Assembly: GCF_000819985.1 (NCBI RefSeq)
Contig: NZ_CDBZ01000054.1
Span: 1 to 40,841 of the forward strand
Length of the DNA: 40,841 bases
Source of the DNA: Aeromonas media
GTDB lineage: Bacteria > Pseudomonadota > Gammaproteobacteria > Enterobacterales > Aeromonadaceae
Direction: 5' to 3'
Made by a program: the position numbers and the translations under genes. This document shows positions 1 to 8,025 of this stretch, in pieces. Below the pieces are notes generated by a model that did not search any database, had not been told where the DNA came from, and saw nothing but the letters and a program-made list of their open reading frames with translations. Positions within the stretch are counted from its first letter, which is position 1; each line of letters begins with the position of its first letter.

Positions 1-64
1 TGATGACTCATGATGAACCCTTTTTCATGGCTCCAGATGACAAACATGATCTCATATCAGGGAC

Positions 65-478
65 TTGTTCGCACCTTCCCTAGGTGCCCTGACCCTGCTG
101 GTGGCCGACTACGATCAGGCCATTCGCTTTTTTACCGAGGGGCTCGGATTTGAGCTGCTGGAAGACACGCCCCTCGACGAGCCGGGCAAACCGGGCAAGC
201 GCTGGGTGCGGGTCGCCCCTAAAGGTGCCCCAGGGTCGGCCCTGCTGCTGGCCCAGGCTGCCAATGCGCAGCAGCAGGCCGCCATCGGCCAGCAGGGGGG
301 CGGCCGGGTCTTTCTGTTTCTCGAGACCGACGATTTCTGGGGCGACTACCAGCGCATGCAGCAGTACGGCGTGCATTTTTGTGAACAGCCCCGCCACGAG
401 CCCTATGGCACTGTGGTGGTGTTCGAGGACATCAGTGGCAACCGCTGGGACCTGCTGCAACGCATTGCTGCCAACTGA
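65..478 (+). CDS. VOC (glyoxalase/bleomycin-resistance fold) family protein
   Basis: A 137-residue protein with the vicinal-oxygen-chelate look. It opens with a beta strand followed by the segment VADYDQAIRFFTEGLGFEL and ends with a second half in which GTVVVFEDISGNRWDLLQ supplies the usual terminal metal-ligand Glu/Asp region. Such single-domain proteins form dimers around a metal site, but the substrate cannot be read from sequence. The frame is closed by a stop at position 47, so the only early start is TTG at 65. It has only a very close AGGGA upstream, so the start is uncertain. It precedes phoB by about 100 bases that hold the phoB promoter, so the two are probably separate transcripts. 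Confidence 0.8.
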   Translation: MFAPSLGALTLLVADYDQAIRFFTEGLGFELLEDTPLDEPGKPGKRWVRVAPKGAPGSALLLAQAANAQQQAAIGQQGGGRVFLFLETDDFWGDYQRMQQYGVHFCEQPRHEPYGTVVVFEDISGNRWDLLQRIAAN

Positions 479-510
479 ATCTGAAAACGTTTATCATCCC
501 GCCTGTCATA

Positions 511-543
511 AAGTCATAAAAGTGTCACAGAAAGTTCTAATAA
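511..543 (+). promoter_or_regulatory. Pho box and -10 of phoB
   Basis: Two 7-base units, AAGTCAT at 511-517 and GTGTCAC at 522-528, are separated by AAAA. This is the 7-4-7 arrangement of PhoB sites (consensus CTGTCAT-N4-CTGTCAT). A further CTGTCAT lies at 503-509. A -10-like TAATAA begins about ten bases after the box at 538, which fits a PhoB-activated promoter where the Pho box replaces the -35. The reading implies autoactivation of phoB-phoR. Confidence 0.75.
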
Positions 544-580
544 TTGGCGCACCCATCTTCACAGAGGAGAGAGAAGGGAT

Positions 581-1270
581 ATGGCTAAGCGAATTCTGGT
601 GGTCGAGGACGAGGCACCAATCCGCGAGATGCTCTGCTTCGTGCTCGAGCAAAAAGGATATGAGACGGTTGAGGCAGAAGATTATGCCGATGGACTGGCG
701 AAGGTGCGTGAACCTTACCCCGAGCTCATCGTACTGGACTGGATGATGCCAGGCGGCAGTGGCATCCAGTTCATCAAGCAGCTCAAGCAGGACGAGGTGA
801 CCCGCCAGATCCCCGTGGTGATGCTGACCGCCCGTGGTGAGGAAGAGGACAAGGTGCGCGGCCTCGAGGCGGGCGCCGACGACTACATCACCAAGCCGTT
901 CTCTCCCAAGGAGCTGACCGCCCGTCTGCACGCCGTGATGCGCCGGGTCTCCCCCACCTCGGTGGACGAGGTGATCGAAGTGCAGGGGCTCAAGCTGGAT
1001 CCTGTCTCCCACAGGGTCAGCGCCGAGGAGAAGGCGCTGGACATGGGGCCGACAGAGTTCAAGCTGCTGCACTTCTTCATGACCCATCCCGAGCGGGTCT
1101 ACAGCCGCGAGCAACTGCTCAACAACGTCTGGGGCACTAATGTGTATGTGGAAGACAGGACGGTGGACGTGCACATCCGTCGTCTGCGCAAGGCGATCGA
1201 AGAGACCGGGCACGACAGATTGATCCAGACGGTGCGTGGAGCCGGATACCGCTTCTCAACCCGTCTCTAG
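581..1270 (+). CDS. phoB: Phosphate regulon response regulator PhoB
   Basis: A 229-residue OmpR/PhoB-class response regulator. The receiver domain (about 1-120) has the acidic pocket E9-D10, the phosphoacceptor D53 in [10 protein letters not shown]83 and K105, the same numbering as E. coli PhoB. The C-terminal winged-helix DNA-binding domain (about 130-228) contains [20 protein letters not shown] and [12 protein letters not shown] segments typical of the family. When phosphorylated by PhoR under phosphate limitation it binds Pho boxes. One lies directly upstream of this gene and more lie upstream of pstS in this window. An RBS-like GGAGAGAG precedes the ATG. phoR follows after 8 bases, so the two form an operon. 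Confidence 0.97.
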   Translation: MAKRILVVEDEAPIREMLCFVLEQKGYETVEAEDYADGLAKVREPYPELIVLDWMMPGGSGIQFIKQLKQDEVTRQIPVVMLTARGEEEDKVRGLEAGADDYITKPFSPKELTARLHAVMRRVSPTSVDEVIEVQGLKLDPVSHRVSAEEKALDMGPTEFKLLHFFMTHPERVYSREQLLNNVWGTNVYVEDRTVDVHIRRLRKAIEETGHDRLIQTVRGAGYRFSTRL

Positions 1271-1278
1271 GGGATAAC

Positions 1279-2574
1279 ATGTTGCAACCTTACGCCTGGC
1301 GGCGACAGTTGTGGCGAATGGCGTTCTTCTACGCCCCCTTCGTCTTGGTAGGTTGGTTGATAGAACACCTCTCCCTCTGCCTGCTGGTGGCGACCGTGCT
1401 GCACCTGGGCTGGCACTACCGCTTCCAGAAGCGGCTGTCGGACTGGCTGTGGCACGATCGCAGCCTGGTGCCGCCCCATGGCAGCGGCAGTTGGGAATAC
1501 ATCTTCAATGGCATTTACAAGTTGCAGCAGCGCCACCGTGCCCGGCGCCGCGAGCTGGCGGGGCTCATCCGTCGGTTCCGGGAGGGGGCCGAGGCCCTGC
1601 CCGATGCCGCCGTGGTGTTTCGCACCGACGGCAGCATCCTATGGTGCAACCGGCTGGCGGAGCAGTTGCTCGGTTTTCGCTGGCCCGAGGATGCCGGCCA
1701 GCACATAGGCAACCTCATCCGTCACCCCGGTTTCGTCGCCTACCTCGGCAAGGGGCAGTATGACGAGCCGTTCGAGATGAGCTCCCCCATCAACGAGGAG
1801 AAGTTTCTCGAGTTTCGCATCATGCCCTATGCCGAGGATCAGGCCATGCTGGTGGTGCGTGACGTGACTAGGCTGCGCAGCCTCGAGAAGACCCGCAAGC
1901 ACTTTGTTTCCAACGTCTCCCACGAGCTGCGCACCCCGCTCACAGTGCTCAAGGGCTATCTGGAGATGACCGAGGAGCCGCCGCCCCCCGCCATGTGGGC
2001 CAAGGCGCACAAGGTGATGATGGAGCAGACCATCCGCATGGACAACCTGGTCAATCAGCTGCTCACCCTGTCGCGCATCGAGGCGGCCCCGACCGTGGAT
2101 CTCTCCCATCTGGTGGACATGCCCGCCATGCTGGGGCTGCTGGAGCAGGAGGCGCGGGCCCTGTCGGGAGAGAGTGCCCATCAGATCGAGTTTCAGGTGC
2201 AGTCCAATCTGTTCGTGAAGGGGGACAGGGACCAGCTGCGCAGCGCCGTCTCCAACCTGGTCTACAACGCCATTCACTACACCCCGGCCGGTCGCAAGAT
2301 CACGGTGGAGTGGCGCAAGCAGGGGGCCATGGCACTCTTTGTGGTGCAAGACGAGGGGGAGGGGATAGCCCCGGAGCACCTGGCGCGGCTCACCGAGCGC
2401 TTCTATCGGGTCGACAAGGCGAGATCCCGCCACACCGGCGGCTCAGGCCTTGGCCTCGCCATCGTCAAGCATGCCCTGAGCCATCACGATGCCCAGCTCG
2501 AGATAGAGAGCCGGGTCGGCCAGGGCAGCCGTTTCAGCTTCCTCATTCCCGGCCGCATGGTGGTGGTAAAATAG
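1279..2574 (+). CDS. phoR: Phosphate regulon sensor histidine kinase PhoR
   Basis: A 431-residue membrane sensor kinase. Two hydrophobic segments lie near the N-terminus (about 14-47) with almost no periplasmic loop, as in PhoR. A PAS domain follows (about 95-200, beginning ALPDAAVVFRTDGSILWCN). The dimerisation domain carries the phosphorylated His215 in VSNVSHELRTPL. The ATPase domain has an N box (NLVYNAIHYTPAG), a G1 box (VVQDEGEGIAPEH) and a G2 box (GGSGLGLAIVKHAL). It phosphorylates PhoB, and in other bacteria its activity is set by the Pst transporter and PhoU, neither of which is in this window. It is cotranscribed with phoB. Confidence 0.96.
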   Translation: MLQPYAWRRQLWRMAFFYAPFVLVGWLIEHLSLCLLVATVLHLGWHYRFQKRLSDWLWHDRSLVPPHGSGSWEYIFNGIYKLQQRHRARRRELAGLIRRFREGAEALPDAAVVFRTDGSILWCNRLAEQLLGFRWPEDAGQHIGNLIRHPGFVAYLGKGQYDEPFEMSSPINEEKFLEFRIMPYAEDQAMLVVRDVTRLRSLEKTRKHFVSNVSHELRTPLTVLKGYLEMTEEPPPPAMWAKAHKVMMEQTIRMDNLVNQLLTLSRIEAAPTVDLSHLVDMPAMLGLLEQEARALSGESAHQIEFQVQSNLFVKGDRDQLRSAVSNLVYNAIHYTPAGRKITVEWRKQGAMALFVVQDEGEGIAPEHLARLTERFYRVDKARSRHTGGSGLGLAIVKHALSHHDAQLEIESRVGQGSRFSFLIPGRMVVVK

Positions 2575-2603
2575 TCTTTATTGACAACTGGTTAGCAATA
2601 AAA

Positions 2604-2629
2604 AAGGGGGCGGCGAGAGCGGCCCCCTT
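2604..2629. terminator. Probable terminator after phoR
   Basis: AAGGGGG (2604-2610) pairs with CCCCCTT (2623-2629) around a GC-rich loop. The stretch is A-rich on the left and only moderately T-rich on the right (catttgtt), so on the plus strand it is a weak-to-moderate intrinsic terminator separating phoBR from the pstS promoter. Confidence 0.6.
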
Positions 2630-2652
2630 GGCATTTGTTCCGCGCTGGGCCC

Positions 2653-2708
2653 ATGTCATCAAAGTGTCATATAAATTCCATAAATTTGTCACTGCCAGGT
2701 CAGATACT
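2653..2708 (+). promoter_or_regulatory. Tandem Pho boxes and -10 of pstS
   Basis: Four 7-base units follow one another at an 11-base period: ATGTCAT (2653), GTGTCAT (2664), ATTCCAT (2675) and TTGTCAC (2686). They make two adjacent Pho boxes. A -10-like GATACT at 2703-2708 stands ten bases after the last unit, where a PhoB-dependent promoter has it. Transcription would start near 2715, leaving a leader of about 150 bases before pstS. Confidence 0.85.
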
Positions 2709-2770
2709 GGCGCCGTCTTAAGAACAGACCCAGCGTCACCTTGGGAAAGAGGGGACGGAATACAACTCAA

Positions 2771-2795
2771 CAAGCTGACTGACGCAGTCAGCTTG
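2771..2795 (+). other. Perfect 11-bp stem-loop in the pstS leader
   Basis: CAAGCTGACTG (2771-2781) and CAGTCAGCTTG (2785-2795) are exact inverse complements with a 3-base loop. It lies downstream of the predicted transcription start and about 70 bases before the pstS ATG. No T run follows, so it does not look like an ordinary terminator. It could stabilise the messenger or act in regulation. Confidence 0.6.
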
Positions 2796-2864
2796 ATCAC
2801 CGCAAGACAGTGTTAATCGGCGCCATGTATTGGCAATTGCCTTCTGTAACTTTGGAGAGATTGG

Positions 2865-3839
2865 ATGAAACTCAACAAACTGGCTGGTGTAATCGGATTC
2901 ACCGCAGCAACCCTGTTTTCTGTCAGCGCCCTGGCTGCCGGTGTGGATAAAGATCTGCCGGATTACACCCCGACCAGTGGCATCTCGGGCAACCTGTCCT
3001 CTGTCGGCTCGGACACCCTGGCCAACATGATGACCCTGTGGGCCGAAGAATTTAAGCGCGTCTACCCCAACGTCAACGTACAGATCCAGGCCGCCGGTTC
3101 TTCCACTGCCCCGACCGCACTGACCGAGGGCGTCGCCCAGTTTGGCCCCATGAGCCGTGCCATGAAGGCCGGTGAAGAGGAAGCATTCGAGAAGCGCTAC
3201 GGCTACAAGCCGACCGCCATCCGCGTCGCGGTCGATGCCCTGGCGGTGTTCGTGAACAAGGACAACCCCATCAAGGGGCTGACCATGGAGCAGGTTGACT
3301 CCGTCTTCTCCAGCACCCTCAAGTGCGGCGAAGCCAAGGCTGCCACCAAATGGTCCGATCTGGGTCTGGATGGCAACTGGTCCAGCAAGGACCTGCAACT
3401 GTTCGGTCGCAACTCTGTCTCCGGTACCTATGGCTACTTCAAGGAGCACGCCCTGTGCAACGGTGACTTCAAGAGCGGCGTGAACGAGCAGCCGGGCTCC
3501 GCCTCAGTGGTGCAATCCGTCTCCGCTTCCCTGAACGGCATAGGTTACTCCGGCATCGGCTACGTCACCTCAGGCGTGCGCGCCGTACCGCTCTCCAAGG
3601 ATGGCAAGACCTTCGTTGAAGCGACCGCAGAGAACGCCTTGACCGGCAAGTACCCACTGTCGCGCTTCCTGTACGTTTACGTGAACAAGGCTCCGAACAA
3701 GCCGCTCTCCCCGATGGAGCAAGAGTTTGTGAAGATGATGCTCTCCAAGGCGGGTCAGACCATAGTGGCGAAGGATGGCTATGTGCCGGTTCCCGCCAAG
3801 ATTGTCCAGGCCGACCTGAAGAAGCTGGGTATCATGTAA
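2865..3839 (+). CDS. pstS: Phosphate ABC transporter substrate-binding protein, PstS family
   Basis: A 324-residue periplasmic binding protein. The Sec signal peptide (about 1-24, ending SALA) precedes the mature chain. Family features include the early [19 protein letters not shown] segment, [14 protein letters not shown] (phosphate-contacting Ser/Thr loop), and [15 protein letters not shown], which resembles the second phosphate loop. It would capture phosphate in the periplasm for a PstCAB permease. Unusually for an importer component, no pstC, pstA, pstB or phoU follows: the next gene is an unrelated protease beyond a terminator. The permease must be encoded elsewhere. Two Pho boxes upstream support phosphate-starvation control. 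ATG is preceded by GGAGAG. Confidence 0.93.
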   Translation: MKLNKLAGVIGFTAATLFSVSALAAGVDKDLPDYTPTSGISGNLSSVGSDTLANMMTLWAEEFKRVYPNVNVQIQAAGSSTAPTALTEGVAQFGPMSRAMKAGEEEAFEKRYGYKPTAIRVAVDALAVFVNKDNPIKGLTMEQVDSVFSSTLKCGEAKAATKWSDLGLDGNWSSKDLQLFGRNSVSGTYGYFKEHALCNGDFKSGVNEQPGSASVVQSVSASLNGIGYSGIGYVTSGVRAVPLSKDGKTFVEATAENALTGKYPLSRFLYVYVNKAPNKPLSPMEQEFVKMMLSKAGQTIVAKDGYVPVPAKIVQADLKKLGIM

Positions 3840-3874
3840 TCCCGCTTTCGCTCAGCAGACAAACTAGCCTCCAA

Positions 3875-3899
3875 ACGAGCCCAAGCGGGCTCGTTTTTA
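3875..3899 (+). terminator. Intrinsic terminator of pstS
   Basis: ACGAGCCC (3875-3882) pairs with GGGCTCGT (3887-3894) around loop AAGC, followed directly by a run of T. A classic rho-independent terminator about 36 bases after the pstS stop. Confidence 0.9.
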
Positions 3900-4003
3900 T
3901 TTTGGCGCCACGGGATCTTTTTGGTCGCATGGGGTGGCGCCTGGCTTGCACCGGACGGCGGCATTCCCGAGAATAGGGCAACTTCACGGTAAAGGACCCT
4001 CTC

Positions 4004-4813
4004 ATGCGTGCATCTTCCCTGTCCAAATTCGGCCTGGCGGCCTTGTGCAGCGCCCTGCTGGCCAGTTGTGCCCAGTCGCCGACCGGCCGCAGCCAGATGC
4101 TGCTCTTCTCCCCCCAGCAGATGAACCAGCTGGGGGCCGACTCCTTCGAGCAGATGAAGAAGCAGGAGAAGGTAAGCAAGGATGCCAAGGTGAATGCCTA
4201 TGTCTCCTGCGTGGCCAAGGCGGTCACCGCCCAGGTGCCTGCCAGCTATGGCATCACCAGCTGGGAGGTGGTGGTGTTTGACTCCAAGGAGGTCAACGCC
4301 TTCGCCCTGCCCGGGGGCAAGATCGGCGTCTACAGCGGCCTGCTCAAAGTCGCCAAGAATCAGGATCAGCTCGCCACCGTCATCGGCCACGAGCTGACCC
4401 ACGTGCTGGCACAGCATTCCAACGAACGCCTCTCCCGGGATCAGCTGACCGGCATAGGGCTGGCGGTGGCCGATGCCGCCATCGGCAGCAGCCAGGGGGG
4501 CGGTGCCACCATGGCTGCGCTCGGGCTCGGGGTTCAGGTGGGGATCGCCCTGCCCTATGGCCGGGCTCAGGAGAGCGAGGCCGACCGGTTGGGGCTGGAT
4601 CTGATGGCTCGCGCCGGCTTCAATCCGGCCGAGGCGATTCCCCTGTGGCAGAACATGAGTGCCGCCGCCGGGGGCAAGGCGCCGCCCCAGTTGCTCTCTA
4701 CTCACCCGAGCGATGAGAACCGCATTACCGAGTTGCAGGCCCAACAGGCTCAGGCAGAGCCCCTGTATCGGCAGGCCCGTGCCGCTGGGTTGACTCCCCA
4801 GTGCAAGGCATAA
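4004..4813 (+). CDS. M48-family zinc metalloprotease lipoprotein (LoiP/YggG-like)
   Basis: A 269-residue envelope peptidase. The N-terminus is a lipoprotein signal ending LLAS with Cys22 as the lipidated residue; the residues after Cys are AQ, which does not prescribe inner-membrane retention by the Asp+2 rule. The zinc motif HExxH is seen as H129-E130-L-T-H133, and the third ligand is probably E193 in ESEADRLGLD, the M48 signature. The family degrades misfolded or stress-damaged envelope proteins. E. coli LoiP and BepA are the nearest characterised types, and this size fits LoiP better because no TPR domain follows. AAGGA lies upstream of the ATG. The stop overlaps the start of the next gene by 13 bases. 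Confidence 0.9.
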   Translation: MRASSLSKFGLAALCSALLASCAQSPTGRSQMLLFSPQQMNQLGADSFEQMKKQEKVSKDAKVNAYVSCVAKAVTAQVPASYGITSWEVVVFDSKEVNAFALPGGKIGVYSGLLKVAKNQDQLATVIGHELTHVLAQHSNERLSRDQLTGIGLAVADAAIGSSQGGGATMAALGLGVQVGIALPYGRAQESEADRLGLDLMARAGFNPAEAIPLWQNMSAAAGGKAPPQLLSTHPSDENRITELQAQQAQAEPLYRQARAAGLTPQCKA

Positions 4814-5307
4814 CACTGCGTCTGGCCCGTCCCGCCGATGCCGCCGCCATGACGGTGATGCAGCGGGCCAGCTGGCTGGCGGCCTATGGCGGTGTGCTCG
4901 GTGAGGATCTGCTGGCCCAGCTGGCGGTCACCGAGCATCTGCAGATCTGGCGCCGCCGGCTCGCCGAGCCAGCCCCCATCCCCATGCTGCTCTGCCAGGA
5001 CGAGGTCGTCATCGGCCTGCTCTATTGGCACCCGGCCCATGAGGAGGGGCTGATGACGGCGCGCATCCGGGCGCTCTATCTGCACCCGGATCACTGGCGT
5101 CGGGGCCATGGCAAGCGGCTGTGGCAGGCGGTGGCGGTGCAGATGCGCCGGGCCGGTTGCGAGTGCGTCAGGCTATGGCTGCTCGATGGCAATCACATCG
5201 GCGAGGGGTTCTACCTGCGCCGCGGCTTCGTGTTTGACGGCCAGGAGCGCACCCTGACAAGCCTGGGACAACCCTGTTTGCAGCGGCAAATGTTCCGTTT
5301 GCTTTGA
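4801..5307 (+). CDS. GNAT-family N-acetyltransferase
   Basis: A 168-residue protein with GNAT architecture. The N-terminal ITLRLARPADAAAM strand-helix leads to the central beta strands IRALYLHPDHWRRGHGKRLWQA, where RRGHGK is the acetyl-CoA pyrophosphate loop (Q/RxxGxG/A). LWLLDGNHIGEGFYLRRGFVFDG is the usual C-terminal motif. Substrate unknown. The start is a GTG at 4801 inside the last codons of the M48 protease gene, a 13-base overlap that suggests translational coupling. No alternative start gives the complete first strand. The functional link to the protease is only by operon position. Confidence 0.88.
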   Translation: MQGITLRLARPADAAAMTVMQRASWLAAYGGVLGEDLLAQLAVTEHLQIWRRRLAEPAPIPMLLCQDEVVIGLLYWHPAHEEGLMTARIRALYLHPDHWRRGHGKRLWQAVAVQMRRAGCECVRLWLLDGNHIGEGFYLRRGFVFDGQERTLTSLGQPCLQRQMFRLL

Positions 5308-5417
5308 GCTGGCTCCCGTTTTTCGCCCATGGTCACTTTATTTTTTTTGCGAATTAATACAATGTGCCCCATCTGGACAGACTGAGGTGACCCGGTTCAC
5401 TGGCAAGGGAGTGTGGC

Positions 5418-6320
5418 ATGTATTACGGATTTGATATTGGTGGCACCAAGGTTGCCTTCGCGGTGTATGACGGTGGCCTGAACCTCTGTCACGAAGAGCG
5501 CATGAGCACTCCCGGCAATGATTACGAGGGGCTGTTGCAGCTGATCCTGACGCGGGTCGAGGCGGCGGACGCCCGCTTCGGCGCGAAAGGCGCCGTCGGC
5601 ATCGGGTTTCCCGGCATCATCAATCGCCTGGATGGGAGCATAGTGGCGGCAAACCTGCCCGCCATTCACGGTCGTCATCTGGGCGCGGATCTGGCCGCAC
5701 GACTGGCACGCACCGTCAGCGTCGACAACGACGCCAACTGCTTCCTCTGGTCCGAAGTGCACCAGGGGGCCGCCGCCGCGGCCGAGAGTGCGCTGGGAGT
5801 GACCATTGGCACCGGCATAGGTGGCGCCGTCTATCTGGCGGGCAAGCTCATCCAGGGTCGCAACTGGCTGGCGGGGGAGATAGGCCATTACCCGCTGCCG
5901 GCCACCATATTGATGAAGTATCCCGATCTGCCCCGTCCCCGCTGCGGCTGTGGCCGCCTGGTCTGTTTCGAAACCTATGCCTCGGGCACCGGCCTGGAGC
6001 GGCTCTATCACCACTTCAACGGCGAGCGCGCCAGTGGTCACCAGATAGTCGCCCGTGCCGAGGCCCGGGAACCCGCGGCGCTCTCGGCCATCGACTGCTG
6101 GCTGGAGATCCTGGCCGCCGGGCTCGCCACCGCCATCTCGGTGATAGACCCCGAGGTGGTGGTGCTGGGGGGCGGCCTCAGCGCTCTGCCCGCCCTGTAT
6201 GAAGAGCTGCCCAAGCGTCTGCCCGGCCACCTGCTGCCCGGCGTCGCCCTGCCGGCGATCCGCCAGGCCCGCTTCGGCGGCGCCGGTGGCGTGCGTGGCG
6301 CCGCCCTGCTGAATTTATGA
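5418..6320 (+). CDS. nagK: N-acetyl-D-glucosamine kinase (ROK family)
   Basis: A 300-residue ROK-family sugar kinase of the same length as E. coli NagK. The ATP phosphate loop DIGGTK is at residues 6-11. The substrate region includes GIGFPGIINRLDG and VDNDANCFLWSE, with the catalytic Asp in DNDAN. GTGIGGAVYLAGKLIQGRNWLAGEIGHYPL carries the ROK glycine-rich loop and a metal-ligand His, and RCGCGRLVCFETYASG gives the Cys cluster that binds structural zinc. It phosphorylates GlcNAc recycled from cell wall or chitin to GlcNAc-6-P in the cytosol. No nag operon genes adjoin it. GGGAG precedes the ATG. A T-rich then A/T-rich stretch at 5338-5363, with a TACAAT -10-like element, probably holds the promoter. 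Confidence 0.93.
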   Translation: MYYGFDIGGTKVAFAVYDGGLNLCHEERMSTPGNDYEGLLQLILTRVEAADARFGAKGAVGIGFPGIINRLDGSIVAANLPAIHGRHLGADLAARLARTVSVDNDANCFLWSEVHQGAAAAAESALGVTIGTGIGGAVYLAGKLIQGRNWLAGEIGHYPLPATILMKYPDLPRPRCGCGRLVCFETYASGTGLERLYHHFNGERASGHQIVARAEAREPAALSAIDCWLEILAAGLATAISVIDPEVVVLGGGLSALPALYEELPKRLPGHLLPGVALPAIRQARFGGAGGVRGAALLNL

Positions 6321-6361
6321 GATCAGGCACTGGGTCTGATCTCCCCGGATAAGGAGTCATC

Positions 6362-7087
6362 ATGACCCGTCTTGAAATCTGCATCGACAACCTGGAATCC
6401 CTGTTCACCGCCCAGCAAGCCGGGGCGGATCGCATCGAGCTCTGCTCTGCGCTGGGGCTGGGCGGTCTCACCCCCTCCTATGGTTTCATGCAGCAGGTGG
6501 CGCGCCACGCCACCATTCCCGTCTATGCCATGATCCGCCCCCGTGCCGGGGATTTCTGCTTCAGCGCCGCCGAGTTCGAACTCATGTTGCTGGACATCGC
6601 CGCCGCCCGGGCAGCAGGCTTGCAAGGTGTGGTGGTGGGTCTGCTGGACGAGGGGGGCAGGGTGCCTGCCGCTCAGTTGCAACAACTGGTCGAGGCGGCC
6701 GGCCCCCTGGGGGTCACCTTCCATCGCGCCATCGATCTCAGCTCAAACTGGTGCGCCGATCTGGAGACCATAGTGGCGGCCGGCTGTGAGCGTATCCTGA
6801 GCTCTGGCCATGCCCCGACCGCCCTGGCGGGTCTGGAGACACTGCAGGCGATGCAACAGACCCTGGCGGGCCGCGCCAGCCTGATGCCCGGCGCCGGGGT
6901 CAATGCCGACAACGTGCGCACCATACTCGAGTTCACCGGGGTGAGCGAGGTACACATGTCCGGCATGGGCTGGCGCGGCGGCATGGTGCCCCACGGAGTG
7001 AACATGGGCACTTCGGACGACGGCCGGGTCAATATTACCGACGGCGCCAAGGTGGCAGCGGTGCGGGCCCTGCTGGATCGCGCCTGA
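6362..7087 (+). CDS. cutC: CutC-family TIM-barrel protein
   Basis: A 241-residue protein matching CutC throughout: the start RLEICIDNLESLFTAQQAGADRIELCSAL, the strand IPVYAMIRPRAGDFCFS, GVVVGLLDEGG, VTFHRAIDLS, and the C-terminal GVSEVHMSGM. The fold is a TIM barrel. It was named for copper homeostasis, but the enzymatic role is unsettled and copper handling in E. coli has been attributed to neighbouring regulation, so the name should be taken as family membership. An AAGGAG ribosome site lies just before the ATG. It begins 41 bases after nagK with no terminator between, so the two may be cotranscribed. Confidence 0.9.
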   Translation: MTRLEICIDNLESLFTAQQAGADRIELCSALGLGGLTPSYGFMQQVARHATIPVYAMIRPRAGDFCFSAAEFELMLLDIAAARAAGLQGVVVGLLDEGGRVPAAQLQQLVEAAGPLGVTFHRAIDLSSNWCADLETIVAAGCERILSSGHAPTALAGLETLQAMQQTLAGRASLMPGAGVNADNVRTILEFTGVSEVHMSGMGWRGGMVPHGVNMGTSDDGRVNITDGAKVAAVRALLDRA

Positions 7088-7113
7088 GTCAGCCTGTGGT
7101 TGTCGTCTCCTCT

Positions 7114-7154
7114 CCCTTCTCCCCTCGCGGGAGAAGGGCCGGGGATGAGGGGGA
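7114..7154. repeat. Dispersed palindromic repeat, copy 1
   Basis: CCCTTCTCCC (7114-7123) pairs with GGGAGAAGGG (7129-7138), followed by a G-rich tail ending GATGAGGGGGA. The same architecture recurs at 21240-21281 (CCCTCTCCC stem, then GGTGAGGGGGA). This is a REP-like intergenic repeat; here it lies between cutC and fklB and could act as a terminator or messenger stabiliser. Confidence 0.7.
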
Positions 7155-7266
7155 TGTGAAGTCTCTCCCACGGGCGGGGAAATCAGGACGGCAGCCGGCA
7201 GCACCTCGCCAAAAAGTCTGATATTATCTCGACTCTTTTACTCTCAGGACCCGGAGCAACATCTCA

Positions 7267-7878
7267 ATGTCCCAATACGACTCTATCGAACAGAAGGCCA
7301 GCTATGGCATCGGCCGCAACATGGGTGATCAGCTGGCGCAGCAAGCCTTCGCCGGTCTGGATATCCCTGCCCTGCAACAAGGTCTGGCAGATGCCCTGAA
7401 TGGCCTGGAGTTCGCGGTCAGCCGTGACGATATCAATGATGCCTTCCAGGTCATCACCGCCCGCATGCAGGAAGAGCAGGAAGCCGTTGCCAAGGCCGCC
7501 GCCGCCGATGGCGAAGCCTTCCTGGCCGACAACGCCAAGCGTGCCGACGTGAAAGTGACCGACTCCGGTCTGCAATACGAAGTCATGGTAGAAGGCAACG
7601 GCGCCGTGCCGGTGGCCGGTCAGTCCGTGCGCGTGCACTACCACGGTACCTTCACCCACGGTGGCGTGTTCGACAGCTCGGTCGCCCGCGGCCAGCCTGC
7701 CGAGTTCCCGGTCACCGGCGTCATCGCCGGCTGGGTAGAAGCACTGCAGATGATGCCGGTTGGCTCCAAGTGGAAGCTCTACATTCCGCAGGATCTGGCC
7801 TACGGTGCCCGTGGCGCCGGCTCCATCCCGCCCTACTCCGCACTGGTATTCGAAGTGGAGCTGCTGGACATCCTGTGA
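7267..7878 (+). CDS. fklB: FKBP-type peptidyl-prolyl cis-trans isomerase, FklB-like
   Basis: A 203-residue protein with the FklB/FkpA layout. The N-terminal helical dimerisation region (about 1-95, ASYGIGRNMGDQLAQQ) precedes an FKBP domain (about 110-203) with VRVHYHGTFTHGGVFDSS, the VIAGWVEALQMMPVG loop and the AYGARGAGSIPPYSALVFEVELL ending. There is no signal peptide, so it should be cytoplasmic like FklB, unlike periplasmic FkpA. It catalyses proline isomerisation in folding. A GGAG lies about ten bases before the ATG, and a strong terminator follows at once, making it monocistronic. Confidence 0.92.
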   Translation: MSQYDSIEQKASYGIGRNMGDQLAQQAFAGLDIPALQQGLADALNGLEFAVSRDDINDAFQVITARMQEEQEAVAKAAAADGEAFLADNAKRADVKVTDSGLQYEVMVEGNGAVPVAGQSVRVHYHGTFTHGGVFDSSVARGQPAEFPVTGVIAGWVEALQMMPVGSKWKLYIPQDLAYGARGAGSIPPYSALVFEVELLDIL

Positions 7879-7894
7879 TCCGGCTGGTGTGATG

Positions 7895-7927
7895 CAAACG
7901 GCGACCCCTGGGTCGCCGTTTGTTTTT
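7895..7927 (+). terminator. Intrinsic terminator of fklB
   Basis: CAAACGGCGACC (7895-7906) pairs perfectly with GGTCGCCGTTTG (7911-7922), loop of four, followed by TTTTT. Confidence 0.92.
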
Positions 7928-8025
7928 GCGCGCCGCCACACGCCCTGGTGGATGAGCCATGGTCTTCTCGGGAGATTTGGATATAGTCAGGACGTCGCAC
8001 TCTCGGCCACCCAGGGAGACAGGCC

